Part shown: positions 61,959-64,000 of the stretch, piece after piece
How positions within the stretch are numbered: the stretch's first letter is position 1
Layout of the letters: each line of letters opens with the position of its first letter
Program-made: the position numbers and the translations under genes
Assembly: GCA_020633675.1 (NCBI GenBank)
Contig: JACKDE010000005.1
Location: 248,001-312,000, forward strand
DNA length: 64,000 nucleotides
Reading direction: 5' to 3'
From: Deferribacteres bacterium
Lineage (GTDB): Bacteria > Zhuqueibacterota > Zhuqueibacteria > Zhuqueibacterales > Geothermadaptataceae
Notes under the pieces: model-generated
The model's database searches: none
What the model was told of the DNA's origin: nothing
Seen by the model: the letters and a program-made list of their open reading frames with translations, nothing else

Positions 61959-62653
61959 GTCATCTCCCAGTTCAGTTTTTTCCGGATCCGGATACCGTTT
62001 TCGTCGATTTTGCAATCATAAACTAAAATATTGACTCCCGCAACTACGGCACGCTCCAACTCATCCCTGTAAGCAGGATCGATAAGCACTGCAGGCCGAA
62101 AAGTGTGGGTATCTTCGCGTTGTACAAGAAAAAAAAGCGTCGCAAGCTCACCCTGATCAACCATCGCCGATAATTCGCGCAAATGCTTGCGGCCGCGCTC
62201 TGTTGGCGCATCCGGAAACATCGCAAAACCTGCATCGGCAAGCGTAACGCTCTTGATTTCGATATAGTGTTTGCGAGCTCCCTGCTGCAGCAACACATCG
62301 ATGCGGCTGTTGTTGCCATAGGGCACTTCGCGCTGAATGTGGTCAAATACGCTCAAATCTTCAATCTGCCGCGCTGCAACCGCTTCCTCGACGATTGCAT
62401 TGGCGCGCATTGGATTGACACCTACCCATCGCGATGCCACTTTTATGAGCTCAAGCGTGTGTTTGAGTTTGCGGCGCGGATTTGACGAGGCAGAAAGCAG
62501 GACCTCACTGCCCGGCTCTGAGCAGCCAAGCATGCTACCGGGATTCGGACAATGTGCTGTAATTCTTTCGCCAGAGGGCAGAATCACATCGCATAAGAAT
62601 CGCTTGTAGCGTTTCTCTAAAATCCCTTTTTGCAAGGATTGATTGAATTTCAC
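61955..62653 (-). CDS. sfsA: SfsA family protein (sugar fermentation stimulation)
   Basis: A 232-residue protein with the family marks CDVILPSGERITAHCPNPGSMLGC, YIEIKSVTLAD and VDQGELATLFFLVQRED. SfsA has an OB-like N-terminal part and a nuclease-like fold (E-x-K in YIEIKSVTL). Its name comes from an Escherichia coli phenotype in maltose metabolism; its molecular role is unresolved. ATG overlaps the galT stop by four bases. Confidence 0.93.
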   Translation of the reverse strand: MKFNQSLQKGILEKRYKRFLCDVILPSGERITAHCPNPGSMLGCSEPGSEVLLSASSNPRRKLKHTLELIKVASRWVGVNPMRANAIVEEAVAARQIEDLSVFDHIQREVPYGNNSRIDVLLQQGARKHYIEIKSVTLADAGFAMFPDAPTERGRKHLRELSAMVDQGELATLFFLVQREDTHTFRPAVLIDPAYRDELERAVVAGVNILVYDCKIDENGIRIRKKLNWEMT

Positions 62654-63687
62654 TGATCGTTTGTTTTTCTAAGCAGCGAGGTCGCAAGCTCTGGCGGAAC
62701 CGGATTGATTTCAAAACCCGAATCACGATCAAAGTTTTTGGTGTCGGTCAGGTTTGGCGTCAATTCGATATGCCAGTGAAAATCTCGCTCCAGGGTTTTC
62801 CAATAATTTTTTCGTTTGCCGGCTGCGATGTTCGGCCCGGAATGCAACGACAGTGCGTACCGAAAATCGCCCAGGACTGTGCTGAAGCGCTTCCAGAGGT
62901 CATGGAAAAGCGAAGCCAGATCATGCAACTCGTTGTTCCATTCAAAAAAAGCCTCATGCCGCTTTGGCAAAATCACGACCTGAAACGGCCGCTGCGACGC
63001 GAATGGCGAAAGCACGATAAAGGCTTGATTCTCAAGCACAACCCGCGCTTCCATGCTCTGCTCCTGGTGGATAATGTCGCAAAAAAGGCAGCGCTCCTTG
63101 TTGGCAAAATGCATCTCTGCGTTCATCAACTCTGCCTTCACACGAAACGGTGTGATCGGGCTGGCCAACAGATGCGAAAAAGAATGATTCGATTTGCTAT
63201 CATCAAAATCCCCATGCAGCTTATGCAAAAGCACATATCTGAAGCGGGTATCAAGCTTGAGATCGAGAATGCGGCTTTTGTACACTGCGAAAACATCTTC
63301 AAATTGCTGCACGGAAAAATGTTGAAAAAACTCGCCATGCCGAGGCGTTTCGACGATGATCTCACGCGCGCCAATGCCATCCATCAAATCATACAAACCC
63401 AGCCCGCGATTGTTCAACTCACCATGAATTTGCAGCAAGGGATATACTTCCGGTACCACCCGTACACTCCAATTGGCTTCATTTGCCAAGCCACCCATAC
63501 GTCGAATCGCATAAATTTCAGACGGTGTTTCATATTCGTGATGCTCGCAATATTCGCAGGCATCCGCTGAATTCGCCGCATGCTGAAGCTGCGATCGGCT
63601 GATCAACGCATCGATATCAATCTTGCGATTTTCAACAATGACCCATCTTCCGGAAACAGGATCTCGCCGCAATTCATTCTTTTCCAC
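62650..63687 (-). CDS. Galactose-1-phosphate uridylyltransferase-like protein with altered active site
   Basis: The 345-residue protein has the GalT fold of two HIT-like halves: RRDPVSGRWVIV at the start, a zinc CxxC (C44-x2-C47) and, in the second half, ERCLFCDII and DFHWHIELTP. The active-site segment, HPHxQ in true GalT, reads HSFSH (168-172): the His nucleophile is Phe170 and the Gln is His172. UMP transfer by the normal mechanism is therefore unlikely unless another His takes over. GTG 63687 overlaps ybeY by 14 bp. A GalT or ADP-sulfurylase/Ap4A-type relative are both possible. Confidence 0.8.
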   Translation of the reverse strand: MEKNELRRDPVSGRWVIVENRKIDIDALISRSQLQHAANSADACEYCEHHEYETPSEIYAIRRMGGLANEANWSVRVVPEVYPLLQIHGELNNRGLGLYDLMDGIGAREIIVETPRHGEFFQHFSVQQFEDVFAVYKSRILDLKLDTRFRYVLLHKLHGDFDDSKSNHSFSHLLASPITPFRVKAELMNAEMHFANKERCLFCDIIHQEQSMEARVVLENQAFIVLSPFASQRPFQVVILPKRHEAFFEWNNELHDLASLFHDLWKRFSTVLGDFRYALSLHSGPNIAAGKRKNYWKTLERDFHWHIELTPNLTDTKNFDRDSGFEINPVPPELATSLLRKTNDQ

Positions 63688-64000
63688 GGTGTTGCTCTTT
63701 CACATATTGTTCAAGAAATTGATCTTCAAGTTGCCGCATTTCCTCGCGCCCGGTCTCGGTGTGGTCATCAAAACCCAGCACATGCAGTACGCCATGAACA
63801 ACCAATCGTGCCAATTCAACCGAAAGCTCACAGCCGTAGTCTTCTGCATTGGCAGCCGCCACTTCTGGACAAATGTAAACATCCGCCAACACGCGGCCAT
63901 CGGGACTTTCACCAAGATTGAAGGCGATGACATCCGTTTCATAGCTGCGCTTCAGATAGCTTTTATTAATTTCAACGATTTCAAGGCGCGAGACAAAAGT
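63674..64000 (-). CDS. ybeY: Endoribonuclease YbeY, N-terminus outside window
   Basis: The frame runs from the stop at 63674 to the right edge of the window without a break, so the start is missing. LARLVVHGVLHVLGFDDHTE is the zinc-binding HGxLH-x-x-G motif, and TDVIAFNLGE just before it is the typical T-D-V-L-S-F region of YbeY. The protein acts in 16S rRNA 3'-end maturation and ribosome quality control. Only about the last 108 residues are visible. First visible gene of the operon with galT-like, sfsA and the CPXCG gene. Confidence 0.9.
   Translation of the reverse strand, partial: TFVSRLEIVEINKSYLKRSYETDVIAFNLGESPDGRVLADVYICPEVAAANAEDYGCELSVELARLVVHGVLHVLGFDDHTETGREEMRQLEDQFLEQYVKEQHRGKE

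Noticed and set aside
1..64000. tRNA, rRNA, CRISPR array, riboswitch, prophage or insertion-sequence transposase
   Set aside because: I looked for cloverleaf ends, regular spaced repeats, conserved aptamer cores and DDE-type transposase motifs and saw none that could be supported by eye.

Overview
The window (about 50% G+C, densely coded on both strands) comes from a Gram-negative, two-membrane bacterium. An Omp85-type outer-membrane protein, several lipoprotein and secretion signals, and a periplasmic proline-rich protein with an N-terminal membrane anchor all point that way. The mix of a VPS10/BNR-propeller 'glycosyl hydrolase', a VIT-VWA protein, many secreted TPR/HEAT proteins, an archaeal-type prolyl-tRNA synthetase and NtrY/NtrC regulators with DUF4390 resembles little-cultured FCB-type lineages (Calditrichota/KSB1-like). 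That placement is an inference; no rRNA gene lies in the window.

Layout. 1-2.65 kb: a truncated histidine kinase and a receiver-Trx-flavoprotein fusion. 3.1-4.7 kb: an AT-rich HEPN-like ORF followed by an attC-like palindrome, then marC and a MITE-like repeat. 4.9-7.8 kb: fabI, an ABC-2 type permease and a TolB-like propeller. 8.0-16.4 kb: a phosphate island with the high-affinity Pst operon (phoU-ArsC fusion, pstS, pstC, pstA and two unlike pstB genes) behind PhoB-type 11-bp direct repeats, and a divergent DUF47-Pit pair. 16.5-31.1 kb: HEAT protein, aroA, a methyltransferase, VIT-VWA protein, giant BNR propeller, PepSY/BNR membrane protein, a MarR-DoxX pair with two copies of one operator, and a TPR protein. 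31.6-38.3 kb: a lipoprotein, then Omp85-DUF4390-NtrY-NtrC. 38.4-45.8 kb: arginase, a GNAT-like protein and a five-gene operon of unrecognised exported proteins. 45.8-51.3 kb: repeats, a GH28-like beta-helix protein and a restriction-modification island (C5 methylase, NotI-like endonuclease, Vsr). 51.7-58.2 kb: proS, an FGE-sulfatase-like protein, era and alpha-glucan phosphorylase. 58.2-64 kb: a molybdopterin oxidoreductase fused to a cysteine desulfurase, then a coupled ybeY-galT-like-sfsA-CPXCG operon that runs off the right edge.

Most striking points: (1) the 1141-residue Mo-enzyme/NifS fusion with both catalytic centres intact; (2) two PstB proteins with complementary losses of ATPase motifs, predicting a heterodimer with one active site; (3) a PhoU fused to an ArsC/LMW-phosphatase-like domain whose nucleophilic Cys is Asp; (4) an uncharacterised five-gene envelope operon; (5) several families of short dispersed palindromic repeats. 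No tRNA, rRNA, CRISPR array, transposase or integrase was recognised.
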